Part shown: in pieces, positions 1-11,486 of the stretch
Layout: the number at the start of each line of letters is the position of its first letter
How positions within the stretch are numbered: the first letter of the stretch is position 1
Origin: Gnetum montanum
Lineage: Eukaryota > Streptophyta > Gnetopsida > Gnetales > Gnetaceae
Assembly (NCBI GenBank): GCA_015680685.1
Contig: MNCI01010502.1
Location: 62,001-126,000 of the forward strand
DNA: 64,000 nt
Reading direction: 5' to 3'
Notes under the pieces: generated by a model
Seen by the model: the letters and a program-made list of their open reading frames with translations, nothing else
Told to the model about the DNA's origin: nothing
The model's database searches: none
Made by a program: the position numbers and the translations under genes

Positions 1-962
1 GTCTAGAGTTCATACCAAATACTTGGCAATAATACTAGCCAAACACTCATTTTCAACAATGTTGTATGTTAGACAAACCAGCTTATCCCAGTGTAGAAAA
101 TAACTTTTAAGGTAGTTTAGAAATGTAGGGAATGAACTTCTAAAACAAAGCTCTTAGCAATTAGTGCACAGAACAGAGACTTGCAAGGTGACTTTGGACC
201 TTCTAGTAATTTCACCCCAACATAAAACAACAATTATATAACACTCCAGAAACTTTCTGATGCTATTCCATGGCAGTCTAAAGCCTTTCTGAAGCAGTTA
301 CATCACATTCTAGCCTCCAAAGCCTATTCCAGCAATAATTCCTAGAAGCTGAATACTCCACCAGCAATGATTTTACAATTGCTACAATCATTTTCATTTT
401 CATCCATCTAATATCCCAAGAAGTAAATTTGTTTGATAACCAATATCCTTTGATACCCAATACGGTTAAGGATCTAAGGCCGTATTTGGACTTTGGGTAG
501 TTTCTAGCCCTGTCTATTGTATGGTGATGCATCGCTAGCCCATTGAGAAGGTTAGTCTAACTTGACCATGAAAGTCCTCAAGTTGATTGGTTTTCCAAGT
601 AAACCTATTATGGTAAAATGGCTTGTATTAACCAGTATTGCTTTATTCATGGATAAGTTTATGATTATAAGCCATTTTAATTAGCTGGTTTGAAATGAGA
701 TCATGCAGAATCTTTAAATTTCAAAAGCTTGAAGCATTATGAGTTTGGTTGTATCCTTTATTATGTCAAATTTTCAGATGGAAATTGACTCAATCACTTC
801 AAAGAAACATCTTTTAAGGCACAATTATCAACACATCTGTGTCCATAAAGTAATAATATATTTACCCAAAATAAAGATGAATGAAAAACATAGTAAATAA
901 AAAGGCAGAATACATATGCTATACAATGAATTTTGGAAATGATATACATATATAAGGCAGAC
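1..962. other. No gene assigned; possible 3' continuation of the minus-strand gene
   Basis: AT-rich sequence. An 84-codon minus-strand open stretch at 278-532 has no recognisable similarity and no convincing splice borders. The last supported exon ends at a GTCTGC donor at 961-962, so later exons are expected here or left of the window, but none could be fixed. Confidence 0.3.
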
Positions 963-3900
963 CTTATTGCTAATATGATCGTTGATGATGAAGCCAGAAT
1001 ATCTAAAATAAATTCTGTATCAGTGTTTGTTGGCCCAAAAAATTCTAGCAGTATTAAAGTGTTCAGTGATTCAACTTGTTCTGCTACAGAATTATTGCAT
1101 GATGAGGAATACATCCTGAAATGGTTCCACAGTAGAATCTTTATTGCATTTACAATCACAGACGATGATCTCTCATGTACAAGAACCTCAAATAACAATC
1201 GGCAAAGACAGTTTCCAAATGGTTTCTACCTTTTCTTGAAATTCCTTGTAACTGTAAACTATACATCCCAATTCCTGATCTAGTAGATTTAAGTACGCAA
1301 AAAATAGTCCACTAAGGGCAGCAAGTGAAGTGTCTTTTTTGTTTACCACTATTGTAACATGAACCTCATTAGCTTGTTTTAAAAGTTCACATTCCTTTTC
1401 TGTAATTTGTAATATCAAGGATAGAAATTTAAAGGCAAGATCTTTAACAGATCCAATGAATTCTTTCTGCCACAATTTTTGAAATGTTTCTGTGAAAAAG
1501 TTCATTAACAAACCTTCAACATCACAAGTCTTCAACTTATTTACATCAACCTCCGAAAGACTCTCCATGTGTTTACAATGTTCAATTCTGAATGGGCACT
1601 CTCTATAACTGTTCGTGAACAAGCTGCAGAGTTCTGCAAGCATGAACTTTAGACATAGAACATCATTAGGTATACTTGCATCACCTTTAGATATAAAAGA
1701 CTTGCTACAATCCATAGCAACTTCAGTCTCAATCAAGGAAATAACTTGACGGCATGTTTTTTGACATTGACTTAAATATTTCTTATTCAAAATGTTTGCT
1801 TCAGCACCAAACATCAAACGTGAAACTAATGCCAAACTGGGGAAATTTATATATCTTAGAAAATAAAACAATAGAGCTTCATTTTCAAGTTTCTTCATTT
1901 CTTGTATTACAGCCTCCAGTTTTTGAATAAAACGGAATTCAGTATTCCATAAAAACTCCCTTTGGATGCCCTTCCTCAGTTCAAGAAAAAATCAGTGATG
2001 GTGTCTGATGCCCCCACTGACAAACCCAGGTCACCACTTACCTCCAACATGCCAAAGTCAACTATACAATCTCGGATGCTGGAAGAAACAACCGTATTTC
2101 CTTTACCACTACAAAGCATATTTGCTTGTTCTGGAACAGGCTTTACCGTAATACAAAGCTTTTCACTTGATGAAATGAATAAAGGGAGCTTGGAAAAAAT
2201 GCTATGCAAGAAATTGAAGAAAATAGTTAGCCCATATAATTATCTAAGATAAAAGATGCAAATAATAGAATACACCTGCAGAAAATTTACCATGAAATAT
2301 TTGGGAAATCTCTCATACTGAATTTCAAAAGAGTCTGAAGTAAACTAACAGACATCCAAGCATGATGACTTCCATTCCTAACCAAATGCATTGCCTCTTC
2401 AATTCTGCAAATCTACTCATCAAAAGAGAAAAATCCTACTCTAATAAATGATAAAAGATTGCAGCATAATTTATCAATACTGAATTTAGTGTAATAGAAA
2501 ATGGCAAGAGTCATCATTATTTGTAAAATTTAACAAACCTGTTGTCACAAGTTTTATTGACTAAACTGAGGACAGATTCAGCAGCGGCAGGAGCTGCCCC
2601 TAAATATTGATAATGCTGAAGGACAGCTTTTGGGGAACACAGGCCATAAGCTAAGCAAAAAAGAACTACAAATATTCAGAAAATCTGTAACATAAAAATC
2701 GCCATCTCAAATTTACTACCAGAGCAGGGAAATTTCCATTGTGTAACAATGCATGCTAATTAATTTTCTGAAAGCTATCACTTGCTATTATTCATTTAAA
2801 AAAATATTATTGTAAAATACTGTCACATTTGTATATAGATACAGAAACAATTGTTGTGTGCTTGATTTAAAATGTTCATGGACATTGAAACATACTGCAC
2901 ATCACCTTCACACTGGCTTTTGTTGAGTGTGTGCACGTGTGCACATGCAAGGCTAATAGTGCACTTGAGACAGAAGGGTTTCCAATAGATTCATCAACAT
3001 TGGCTGTCTGAGGGCACCAGTTTAGTTATTAAACGCAAAAAATGTAAACACCTCGTATGGAAAGTATTTTGGTAAGGCTAACAAATTGGTCGGTAGCTAA
3101 CAGACTTTTCCAAGGTAAGGCTTATAGCCCCAGTATTTTTTCAGGCTTCCAACAAGAGCAAAAACAGAATGAAACCAGGTAAAGGTATGTATGGCATTAT
3201 ACACAGGCACTAAACAAGGTAGTATATCCAACAGTCAAGTGATTGATAAATAGCACATTGTATCATGGTAGAATGTTGGAATTAAGAAGGCAATAAAGAT
3301 ATGAAATAGCATTTCACTAACAAACTATGAATTTTTGTTAAATGTTACAATTAGCTATGGATATCTGTCTCATAAAAACATGCAATATGAAATTATATTA
3401 TAAAAATTGTTTTCATGATCAGACTTGGTAGCTTGTCTATATATGTAAAGATTAAAGAAAGATAAAATCACTGTGGCTACCACAAAAGCCATTTGGATTA
3501 CCTTGCAGCAAGCAAGCCTTGCCTTCTTCAGCATCATCATCCATCTCAAATGTCAGCATAGCTACTTCTATACCAAAGTGCTCCGAAATAAGATCTCTCA
3601 AGCAAGATTCATCGGAGTTTTTCTTTGAAAATAAGGTCATCAGGTATTTGCACTTTGCAGGAGCATTTGAAATGCCCCAGGAAACTGCAAAAGCATTAAG
3701 CATTGGAGAATTTGTTTTTAGAAATTTCAGATACAATAACATCTGCAAATAAGAATACAATTTAATAAAAAAAAATGAACATGAGAAAAATCATAAGCAT
3801 GCAGTTATCATGTAACAAATCACATAAAATCTAAACTCCAAAAAAAAAACATGCAAATTACGTTTTTCTATAAATAGATAGACAAATAGATCCCTTACCA

Positions 3901-6067
3901 CCACAACAGAACTCTCAACTTGAACAGCATTTTGCACAAATGGTAAAAGGCTATTGAAATACACATCTCCATTTAGAAATACTCTGAGCTTTTCCATCCA
4001 GCTGAGATCGCAATCATTTACACAACATCCTGAATTAATATAACAAGCTTTGAATATTCCAGAAAACGTTTCTTGGGTAGATTCTCCATGTGAAGTCCTT
4101 TCAGACAGCCAGCACAATATTGAATAGAGAAGCAAGGCAATGCCTTGCAACACTACGAATAACATTGGACTTATCAGGTAGTTTGCTTCCAAAGAACTCA
4201 CTGACAATTTTTGCATAATTGGCTTTTGCCTTGTCCAAAATTATGTTTGACAAAATAAAATACAGTTTTGAAATGTCAGGAAAACTATGATGTTTGCAAC
4301 CTAAAAATTTCTCTTGGAGGAACAAAATTTTGCACTGCAAAATCAAATGAAATTTCCAGCAAATAATAGTAAATAAAAAACAAAACAGAAAAATAACAAT
4401 GTTCAATGGCAAACAAAAATTGCATAATTTACCTGCCAGATCACAGGGATAACATAAATAAGATCCGATTCATGTGGTAGAATACTCTTAAACCACTGCC
4501 AGGATGTATCCAGACTCTGGAATATGTTTTGTAACAAATATTTCTCAGTTTTGTCTAAAAGAAAAATAATTAAAAAATCCATGTGCTTGTTACAAAAAAA
4601 TTATTTAACAAACAACCACCATTTGAGAGAAAAACCTGTGAGTTTGTTATCTCGGCAAAAAGGTCAGGAAATCTGGACTTTCTCAACTCACAACCAAAAT
4701 TAAAAATTTTATTAGCTTCTTCCAAATCCTTAATTATTGATTTTGGCAACTGCCATGATTTGTTGATTCCTTCAAGAAGTGGTACATTACTGTTGAATTC
4801 AACTTGGACGTTATTTCTTGTTAACAATATTGAAGATATTGTTTCTTCTGCCTTTTCATCATATTGGGGAAGCTTTGAAGTCGTGAACTTCGCAACTGAC
4901 AGTCCTGCATGCTCATCACTAGAAGAGTAATCATGAACCTTAACAAATTGGACAAAGATAGGATCAGCCTATTTACTTTACTTTCAGAATTAACATAAAT
5001 ATTCAAATCCAATATTCATTATTTTTATCACAAAAATAAATATATTAGATTTTATTTAGCTCTATGAACAAATTATTTTGATTTCTGGCACAAAGTTTAA
5101 GAAACAGTGTGTCAACCATTAAGAAATATTATTTGAATATAAGAATAGTCAGTTATCAAATAAACAGTGTTTAGATGTACTTTTCATCTCAAAACATAGC
5201 AAATAGGCCACAAAATCAACAAAGTACAGAGAAGCTTTTATGCTATGAACTTTCCATTATCGATGAATAAAAAAAAGGTAGCTTATTTTTATATATGTGC
5301 ACAATATAAATTTCCCGTGGACAGTTGACAGTTTCTTACATTAAAGAGCACTTTTTCTACTTTTCAGTAATGATTAACTCCATCATCGCACATTAAAATT
5401 CTTCTGCCACAGACTCAGCCCAATTGTTGAAGGATTGTAGACAGCAATTATTAGTAACACCAAGCATGCATTCCAATATCTGTCCTTAAACTACAAGAAT
5501 AACCTGGATTCTTGAAAAATAAACTAATTTATAGTACCCAAAAGAAAAGGATATCATACAACAATGTGTGAAAAATAGTCAATTGGAATTTCCAGGGCAC
5601 TGAAAGAAGCCAACTTGATCAGAGCAGTAGAAATCTGTCAACAAACACAATTTTCATTACACAAATTACGGATATTAATACATTCACCATCATTACTATG
5701 AATTTATTATAATGTAATAGCTAAAACTTGTTCAATACCTCAAAGCTTTTAACATTCAAATTCCCCTGAAAATGTCTCTGAAATGTAGCAGCTCTCCAAA
5801 CAAGACTTTCAATAATGGAGAGAGCATCAATCATCGAGAGGGATCTGTATCCTAAGTATAATACATATAAAACAATCAAAAATTGTTGCATAAAAAAATT
5901 TGAAGAAAACTACAATAAAGAAAGAATACCCATGTCCATTTACTTACATTAATGCCAATTAATATCAAGCATGCCAAAATTTCTTCAGAGGCACTTGTGC
6001 AGGATCCAAGAACATGCAGCGCATTGCATGTAAGTTCTTTAAATGAATTAAAATTTGAGAATTGTGC
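963..6067 (-). CDS. Multi-exon gene for a large unidentified helical protein (3' part; at least two frame breaks)
   Basis: Read on the minus strand, exons with GT-AG borders and mostly compatible phases can be chained: 5944-6067, 5739-5851, 5560-5634, about 5400-5479, 4636-4918, 4433-4554, 3899-4334, 3502-3742, 2539-2650, 2291-2404, 2042-2201, 1230-1970 and 963-1188. Together they encode roughly 900 residues, rich in Leu, Ser and Lys, mostly helical in character, with no catalytic motif, transmembrane segment or signal peptide. Segments such as DTSWQWFKSILPHESDL and ELGCIVYSYKEFQEK look like genuine conserved protein. The size and helical character would suit a plant nucleolar Urb2/Npa2-type protein, but that is a weak guess. 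Frames break near 1190 and near 4120-4160, each by about one base, so it is either a young pseudogene or a gene with assembly indels. The 5' end lies upstream of a Copia element; the 3' end may lie left of the window. Confidence 0.6.
1230..1970 (-). CDS. Largest exon of the unidentified minus-strand gene
   Basis: This is the longest open stretch of the gene, 247 codons with no stop. Its acceptor gives phase 0 after the preceding exon (2042-2201) if a 70- to 75-bp mini-intron, with GTAAGT donor and a T-rich tract, is removed. The protein reads GIQREFLWNTEFRF near its start and LLDQELGCIVYSYKEFQEK at its end. It is Leu/Cys-rich and probably all helical. The reading frame runs on past 1230 for 14 further codons and then meets a stop at 1188. 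A one-base shift there leads directly into another long open frame (963-1188), so a frameshift at about 1190 is a better explanation than a true C-terminus. The alternative is a 47-bp intron using the GTAGAA donor, which would be unusually short. Confidence 0.6.
3899..4334 (-). CDS. Exon of the unidentified gene with an internal frameshift
   Basis: The acceptor at 4335-4336 and the donor GTAAGG at 3897-3898 fit the phases of the neighbouring exons, the downstream one beginning at 3742. The first half reads in one frame up to ARHCLASLFNIVLAV and then hits a stop. The second half continues in another frame with WLSERTSHGESTQETF and keeps going to the donor. The two halves overlap between about 4101 and 4216, so a single-base insertion or deletion lies around 4120-4160. 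No intron fits such a short gap. Either the gene is inactivated or the consensus has an indel. Confidence 0.55.
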
Positions 6068-6173
6068 CTAGAGAAATTCAAGAACATAGATGAGTACAAG
6101 AATTCTAGGTTAATAGTTTTTAGAAAGAACAAAAATAGGGAGTCATCCATTATAATTTCATTAATATGCATAT

Positions 6174-6789
6174 TGTTGTAAAAATGAAGACAAATACATT
6201 AGTATTATCTGTTGTATTTCCTTTTATGTTTTTAAAAGGGGTCAATTTGTGAAGTGATGTTTATGTGGGGATGTGTTTTATCCCACATGTGTGAGAATTG
6301 GGGTTTGGTCCTAATGTTCCTTATAAATAGAAGGCTTGGGGTAGCCTTTATGTGTGTGTGTTTTTTATGTAGAAGCATTGTATCAAGGTTTTACCTTGGA
6401 GACGTGAGGCTTGTTGATGTTGATCTAAGATCTATTAGAGTAACAGATTGGGTACTTGTGAAACCTATAAGGATGGCTTGTGTCCTTAAGATTTGAGTAG
6501 AATAGAAGGCAAATCAACATTGTCGTGGAGGTAGGTAAAAGGGGCCCAAACTACATAAATCTCAGTATTCTTGTGCTATTTTCATTCTATTTTTACAGAA
6601 AATGTTTGCTAGAGTTTACAATGGGTTTTTAAGTAATTTACAACATCTATTTGATCTGCTACAACGTGCTACCTTTAACATTTTATTCAGATCTACAGCA
6701 ATTTAATAATTTCTCCAGAGCTTCTCTAGTGTATTTTCAGATCTAATCTACTGACTAGTTTATTGAAACTATCACTTCTAATTATAACA
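6174..6789 (+). repeat. 5' LTR of Copia-1
   Basis: Starts TGTTGTAAAAATGAAGAC and ends ATTATAACA, directly before the primer-binding site. The 3' copy at 10861-11486 matches through most of its length. A TATAAATA box lies at 6322-6329, followed by a region rich in TGTG repeats, the expected position of a Copia promoter. Confidence 0.88.
6322..6329 (+). promoter_or_regulatory. TATA box in the Copia-1 5' LTR
   Basis: TATAAATA lies about 150 bp into the LTR and is conserved in the 3' LTR, as expected for an RNA polymerase II retrotransposon promoter. Confidence 0.5.
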
Positions 6790-6791
6790 AC

Positions 6792-6803
6792 TGGTATCAG
6801 AGC
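6792..6803 (+). other. Primer-binding site (initiator tRNA-Met) of Copia-1
   Basis: TGGTATCAGAGC, two bases after the LTR end, is the standard plant Copia primer site complementary to the 3' end of initiator tRNA-Met. Confidence 0.9.
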
Positions 6804-6942
6804 TAGATCTAAAAAGATGGAGAGACTGCAAACAATGAAAAGATTGGTAGGAAGGAATTGGAATGTCTGAAGCATTTTGATGAAGGCTGTTTTAGCACAA
6901 AAGGAGTGCCAGAAGGCCCTAGAACCCACTTAACCAACGAGA

Positions 6943-7560
6943 ATGTCGAATGTTGATTGGAGAAAAATGAAGACTAAAGCATTATCTTTCATTTATCCAA
7001 CTCTAAGCAATGGGATCTTGGCGTCAATTAAACTTGATATGGATCCACTTGATCTGTGGCAAATATTGAAGAATAGGTTTGATAAAGTATCAAGTTTGAA
7101 TACCTTTCATATTTATCAGAAAGTTTTTAGATGTAAAAAGAAATCTAATGTGTCTTTCCAAAATCATTTGGATGAGTTGATGGGAAATCTAAATAAGTTG
7201 GAAGAATATAAAATTGTTATTCTAGATTTAGTTAAATCCTATGCTCTGTTAGACTCCTTACTTGATTCCTAGTCTACAATTATGACGTCTATTACTACTT
7301 CTATAAGTGTTTCATCTATGACATTTGAACAAGTCATGTATACCCTTCAAGATTTAGAAGGAAGAGTAGATGAGTCTTTTGGATCTGGAAATGTTCATGT
7401 AGCATAGGAAAGAGGGAGAAGTAGGAGATGTTTCCCAACTAGGGGGAGAAGCAGGAACAAAGGTGTATCATGTGGCAAAACTCAAACTCAAGAATGTTGG
7501 TTCTGTAAGAAGAAAGGTCATTTGAAGAAGGACTGCTTTGCATAGAAAGCATACAAAGAT
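6943..7560 (+). pseudogene. Copia-1 gag remnant with zinc knuckle
   Basis: An open stretch of 109 codons beginning MSNVDWRKMKTKALSFIYP resembles the UBN2-type plant Copia gag, including DLWQILKNRFD. After a stop at about 7270 the reading resumes, and a CCHC knuckle CWFCKKKGHLKKDCF lies near 7498-7542 (C-x2-C-x4-H-x4-C), intended for genomic RNA binding. Several in-frame stops show that it is dead. Confidence 0.75.
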
Positions 7561-8009
7561 AAAAGAAAGGAGAAGAAGTCAGAAGAAGGAACATCAGAGG
7601 TAAATGCAACGGACAAAAACATTAGTTTCTTGCTTCAAGAACTATGTACAATGGTGGCAGATGAACGTAGCAGTGACCTCTAGTTGATTGACTCAAGTGC
7701 CTCCTTTCACATTTGTCCAAATAAGTCTTATTTTACATCTTATCATGAAGTTAAATCTGGTTTTGTATATGCTGCAAATGGAAAAGCTTTAAAAGTTCTT
7801 GGAATTGGAAGTATATATCTACAACAAGCAAGGATGCCAAAGGTACAATAGATAATGTTAAACACGTTCCTGAAGTCACAACGAGCCTAATTTTAGTTCC
7901 ATAGCTAGATGATTCAGGTTTGAATTTCAGTAGTGGAGGTGAACATTGGAGGATTTCCAAGGGAATCATGACCATTCTAAAAGGAAAAAAGGAGGACATC
8001 TTATAGACG

Positions 8010-9053
8010 TTGATGGAAAATTCATGCAACTCTGTTGGAGCAATTTCTAATGCAGAAAGTTATGAAGTGTGGCATAGACGTCTTGGACACATTGGCTGGT
8101 TAGGCTTAAAGGTACTTCACAATCAATCTCTCATTCCTGTATTTTCTTATGCCCAAACTGATTGCAAAAACTGCTTAGTGGGAAAATTTAGAAGAGTAAA
8201 CTTTTGTAGGGATCTGGATAGTAGAAAGAAAAATAAGTTAGAATTGGTTTATTTTGATGTTTGTGGGCCTATGACTCCCATTTCTCTTAGTGGATCTATT
8301 TATTTTTTGACTTTCATAGATGATTGTATAAGAAAGGCTTGGGTTTATATGCTGAAATTAAAAGATGAAGAGTTTTCAGTTTTCAAAACATTTGTTGCAA
8401 CAGTAGAAAATGAAATAGGTCTAAAAATAAAATGTTTGCAAATTCATAATAGTGGGGAGTACACTTCCAAAGTATTTGCTGATTTCTGCAACAACAATGG
8501 AATTAGGCACATTCGTACCCCTCCTGGTACACCACAAGAAAATGGAGTTGCTAAAAGACACAACAAAACACCGTTGCATCATGCTAGAACAATGGTTTCA
8601 GGTGTTGGCCTACCTAAGATATTTTGGGGAGAGGTAGTTAAGATTGCAGCATATTTGGTGAACAGGTCTCCACATTCTTCAATTGATAATGTTGTTCCAA
8701 AAGCTGTTTGGAGAGGTAAAAACATTTCATATAGTCATGTAAGAATTTTTGGATGCAAGGCATTTATGCATATTCCAAAGAAGAATAGAACTAAGCTCCA
8801 AGATAGGGCTAAATGTTACATATTTGTTGGATATGGAGAAGATGATTTAGGATTCAAAATTTGGGATCCTAAATTGAAACATCTAGTGAGATCAAGGGAC
8901 ATTAAATTCAAAGAAAATGTGATGTTTAGTGACCTGCAAGCGAAAGATAAGGACAACAATGGCTCAAATAGCATGAGAACTCCTCTTAGGGTGATTGAAG
9001 AAGTTGAAAATGATGAAATTCATGGATTTTCCAGATTTGGAAACATTGGATAG
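8010..9053 (+). pseudogene. Copia-1 integrase remnant (catalytic residues lost)
   Basis: A 347-codon open frame. It begins with the GAG-pre-integrase zinc module (WHRRLGHI, then CKNC) and continues into the rve core (ELVYFDVCGPM). The usual second catalytic aspartate, normally in a DNGGEY-type motif, is replaced: the sequence reads IHNSGEYTS. The usual glutamate in VAERKN is also replaced: it reads VAKRHNK. Two of the three DDE residues are therefore missing, although the frame is still open. The C-terminal part (IFGCKAFMHIP, FVGYGEDDLGFKIWDP) is typical Copia. Confidence 0.85.
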
Positions 9054-9189
9054 CATGTTGAAATTACATGGCAACAAGCTGAGAACTCAAGATAGCAAGG
9101 AGAAAATGGAGGACAACAAGGAAATGAGGAAGAAGATGATGAACAACAAGCTACAGATGTCTCTCATTGGGTTAGAAGGTCAACAAGAC

Positions 9190-10777
9190 TACCAAACCTC
9201 CTAACAGGTACTCTCCCTTCCTGAATTATGTACTTTATAGTGATAGTGGTGAATCAAAAACAATGGAGGAAGCCATGATGTGTACTGATGCTACAAAGTC
9301 AAAGGTAGCTATGAATGATGAATGGGAATCACTCCAACAAAACAAAACGTGGAAGCTGGTTCAGTTGCCAAAAGGGAGAAAACCCTTGGAGTGTAGGTGG
9401 CTATATAGAATTAAAACAAAGGTTAATGGGGAAAAACATTTCAAGGCCAGGTTGGTGGTGAAAGGCTATGCATAGAAACTAGGCATAGACTTTCAAGAAA
9501 TTTTTTCTCCAATGGTAAAACACTCTTCTATATGTTTAGTGTTATCTTTGGTGGCCTTCATGGACTTAGAATTGGAACAACTTGACATAAAAACAACATT
9601 CCTCCATAGAGATTTGGAGGAGGAAATATACATAAAACAACCAAAAGGGTATGAAAAACAATAAGGTTCAAGTCTGGTTTGCAAACTAAAAAAGAGCTTA
9701 TATGGTCTAAAACAAGCCCCTAGGCAATGGAATAAAAGGTTTGATACCTTCATAAAGAAGCTAAATTATCAAAGAAATAATTTGGACCACTATGTGTATT
9801 TTTCTGGAGATGTTTCGGGTAGGTTTACAGTGTTGTTGTTGTATGTTGATGATATGTTAATTGCTTGAAATGACATGATAGAAATAAAACATCTAAAACT
9901 AGAAATGGACAAAGAATTTGCTATGAAGGATTTGGGACAAGCAAAGAAAATTCTTGGAATGAATATTTACAGGGACAAAAAGAAGAAGAAGTTGTGGCTG
10001 AGTCAAGAAAATTACATTGGAAAGGTTCTAAAATGTTTCAACATGGAGGATGCAAAACCCATAAGTACACCTATTTTAGCACAATTTAATTTATCAAGGG
10101 AGGATTGTCCAAAGTCAAATGAGGATTTTGAAAAGGTGAAAAATCTCTCATATACTTCTATTGTTGGGTCATTGATGTATGTCATGGTTTGTACATGTCC
10201 TAATATTGGTTATGCCATTGGAGTAGTTAGTAGATTTATCCCCAACTATGGATGGAATCACTGGCTGGTTGTTAAGTGGATTCTAAAATATTTACAGAGC
10301 ACAAGAAAACATTGCTTGTGTTTTGGAGATGCTAATTTACCCGTTGAAGGTTTTGTAGATGCAAACTTTGCTGCTAATCATGATACAAGACATTCCACTA
10401 CAAGGTACACATTTATTTTTGGTGGTGCAACAATGAGTTGGTTGTCACGCCTACAACCACTAGTAACTTTATCCACAACTAAATCAAAATATGTAGCCCT
10501 CATAAAAGCCTGCAAGGAGATGTTATGAATGAAGAGATTCTTGCAATCTCTTGGATTAAAACAACAAAGGTATGTTGTGTTTTGTGACACTTTGAGTGCA
10601 ATCCATCTTGCAAAGAATTTTTCATTTCATGCCAAGACAAAACATATAGATATCTGGTTCCACTTCATAAGAGACATCATAGAGGATGGCTTGGTGCATG
10701 TTCGAAAGGTCCATACAAAGTTTACCATTGCTAATGCTTTAAAAAAACCAGTGATAGCTAAAAAATACATTTTCTAA
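9190..10777 (+). pseudogene. Copia-1 reverse transcriptase and RNase H remnant
   Basis: Fragments in order: a WESLQQNKTWKLVQLPKGRK-type RT start (near 9320), the SLYGLKQAPRQWNKRF block, the YVDD active site near 9841-9855, then the FAMKDLGQAKKILGMNIYRD region and the RNase H part with GFVDANFAANHDTRHSTT. Stops interrupt it at about 9474, 9661, 9867 and 10526. The canonical YVDD is intact, but the polyprotein cannot be made. Confidence 0.85.
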
Positions 10778-10849
10778 AGGAAGAAGCTCGGAACAGCTAA
10801 AGCTTAATTAAAAGTGCACATCTCTTGAAGGCTGGTTGGATTTGTCTTC

Positions 10850-10860
10850 AAGGGGGAGTT
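10850..10860 (+). other. Polypurine tract of Copia-1
   Basis: AAGGGGGAGTT directly abuts the TGGTGG start of the 3' LTR, the usual Copia plus-strand primer. Confidence 0.75.
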
Positions 10861-11486
10861 TGGTGGAGAAATGAAGACAAATACATTAGTATTATTTGTT
10901 ATATTTTCTTTTATGTTTTTAAAAGGGGTTAATTTGTAAAGTGATATTTATGTGGGGATGTGTTTTATCCCACGTGTGTGAGAATTGGGGTTTGTTCCTA
11001 ATGCTTCCTTATAAATAGAAGGCTTGGGGTAGCCTTTCTATGTGTGTGTTTTTGATGTGAAAGCATTGTATCGAGGTTTTACCTTGGAGAAGTGAGTCTT
11101 GTTGATGTTGATCTGAGAACTATTGGAGTAACGAATTGGGTGCTTGGGAAAGCTATAAGGATGGCTTGTGTCCTTAAGATTTGAGCAGAATAGAAAGTAG
11201 ATTAGCATTGTTGTGGAGGTAGTGTAAAAGGGGCCTGAACCATGTAAATCTTTGTATTCTTGTGCTATTTTTATTCTATTTTTACAGCAAATATTTGCTG
11301 GAGTTTACAACGATTTTTTCAGTGATTTACATCATCTATTTGATCTGCTACAGCACGATATTTTCTTCCTTTAATGTTTTATTTAGATCTACAGTTTTCT
11401 AATAATTTTTCCAAAGGCTTCTTTAGTGTATTTTCAAATTTTATTTGCTGACTATTTTATTGAAACTATCGCTTCCAATTATAACA
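10861..11486 (+). repeat. 3' LTR of Copia-1
   Basis: Begins TGGTGGAGAAATGAAGAC and ends ATTATAACA. It aligns with the 5' LTR along its length with scattered substitutions and small indels, and keeps the TATAAATA box. Confidence 0.88.

Larger units (their letters stand above)
6174..11486 (+). mobile_element. Copia-1: full-length, degenerate Ty1/Copia LTR retrotransposon
   Basis: Two related LTRs (6174-6789 and 10861-11486) flank, in order, a tRNA-Met primer site, gag with a CCHC knuckle, integrase, reverse transcriptase, RNase H and a polypurine tract. The order integrase before reverse transcriptase defines Copia. The two LTRs differ at several percent of positions by eye, mostly transitions, so the insertion is not recent. 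Flanks are CATAT on the left and TGTAT on the right, only partly matching, so the target duplication has decayed or the ends are off by a base or two. Many stop codons and lost catalytic residues make it non-functional. It lies immediately upstream of the exon at 5944-6067, in an intron if the gene extends to 19.88 kb. Confidence 0.92.

Noticed and set aside
933-1283. Open frame on the plus strand beginning MEMIYIYKADLIAN
   Set aside because: Antisense shadow of the minus-strand exons at 963-1188 and 1230-1970; it has no splice or family support.
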